Source: Gemmatimonadota bacterium
GTDB lineage: Bacteria > GCA-2686955
Length of the DNA stretch: 15,244 nt
Reading direction: 5' to 3'
Assembly (NCBI GenBank): GCA_002686955.1
Contig: NYZA01000056.1
Coordinates: 1 to 15,244 of the forward strand
The notes below the pieces were generated by a model that saw only the letters and a list, made by a program, of their open reading frames with translations, had not been told where the DNA came from and made no database searches. A program made the translations under genes and the position numbers. Shown here piece after piece: positions 14,756-15,244 of the stretch; the stretch's first letter is position 1, and each line of letters opens with the position of its first letter.

Positions 14756-15244
14756 CTAGGGCTCCAGTACGGCTTGACCCGGGGCCAGCGCCCGCGCGCG
14801 AAGAGCGCGACGCATGAGGGGATCGTGCAATCTAAACGACTCTCCCGCCACGGCGTCTTCGAGCGCACGCCCCGACACCACGAGTCGAAGTCTCCCCCGC
14901 TCGAGCGTGGCCGCGACTCGGTCACCGGCCAGGATCAGCGGGACCGGCTCCAGATCGGTGGAACGTAGAGGTGAGCCGGATGAGATCGCGCGCCGGGCGC
15001 GCATTCCGATCGGAGGATCGAGCAAGGCCTGCGATGATTCTGGTGCGCGACGCTTTTCTACATCGTTGGGCCCGATCGATTCGCCCCGACGCAGTGGACG
15101 TATCGCGCAGTAGGTCGGCGCGAAGGTCGTCATTCGAACTCCAACGCAGGCAATGCGCGGATCAACTTCGCTCGGAGAGGCGGAGAAGAGCGAGACCATG
15201 TGGATGCCGGATTCGATCGGGGCCTTTGGGCCGCGCAGGCGAAG
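14756..15244 (-). CDS. flgA: FlgA, P-ring assembly chaperone (5' end beyond window)
   Basis: The frame is open from the window edge, so the N-terminus, including any signal peptide, is missing; 162 residues are visible. An internal ATG at 15199 is not taken as the start because the frame continues upstream and no ribosome site precedes it. The visible part fits the SAF/ChapFlgA C-terminal half: AIRPLRRGESIGPNDVE, PIGMRARRAISSGSPLRSTD, an AGDRV turn, and a final RARALAPGQAVLEP. FlgA is a periplasmic chaperone that helps FlgI polymerise into the P ring, which fits the flgA-flgH-flgI order. The sequence is diverged from the enterobacterial protein and Arg-rich. The stop is followed at once by the flgH ATG, so the two genes are probably translated together. 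Confidence 0.82.
   Translation of the reverse strand, partial: LRLRGPKAPIESGIHMVSLFSASPSEVDPRIACVGVRMTTFAPTYCAIRPLRRGESIGPNDVEKRRAPESSQALLDPPIGMRARRAISSGSPLRSTDLEPVPLILAGDRVAATLERGRLRLVVSGRALEDAVAGESFRLHDPLMRRALRARALAPGQAVLEP

Overview
The window looks like a chromosomal piece of a fairly GC-rich, diderm, motile bacterium. P-ring and L-ring genes (flgI, flgH) imply an outer membrane. Secreted proteins ending in FlgD-Ig-like (T9SS-type-A-like) domains are typical of FCB-type candidate phyla; the style recalls 'Candidatus Eisenbacteria' and relatives. That placement is inference from protein style, not from a marker gene. Nearly all genes lie on the minus strand, so transcription runs from high to low coordinates.

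Flagellar block, 15244 down to 8243: flgA (5' end beyond the window), flgH, flgI, flgJ (rod-binding domain fused to a lytic transglycosylase), a flgN-like chaperone gene, flgK, flgL and fliW. Spacing is tight: TAG immediately followed by ATG at flgA/flgH, TGATG overlaps at flgH/flgI and flgI/flgJ, and gaps of 10-24 bases further on. It reads as one operon. The products build the P and L rings, cut peptidoglycan for the rod, make the two hook-filament junction proteins with their chaperone, and control flagellin level (FliW). Neither flgM nor csrA, both common partners in such clusters, is present within it. Oddities are an FlgH whose lipobox cysteine is serine, and an enlarged FlgL with an internal duplication.

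Junction region, 8242 down to 7621: no intact gene. The plus strand carries a frameshifted remnant of a secreted protein's C-terminal FlgD-Ig-like domain (7850-8199). A long inverted repeat (7712-7790) has every imperfect pair in its 25-bp outer stem as G:U only if the RNA is made from the minus strand. It would sit in the 5' leader of the next gene.

Secreted-protein block, 7620 down to 1: an unrecognised exported protein (7620-6802), a subtilisin-family protease with propeptide and C-terminal FlgD-Ig-like domain (6701-4893), and a very large exported parallel beta-helix protein (4703 to beyond base 1). The last is one uninterrupted frame of 1567 codons with no stop in the window. It is made of four complete modules of about 290 residues plus a shortened fifth, each carrying an Asp/Asn/Gly loop resembling a calcium site. 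All three appear to have signal peptides, so this block probably supplies cell-surface or extracellular proteins. No tRNA, rRNA, insertion sequence or CRISPR array was seen.
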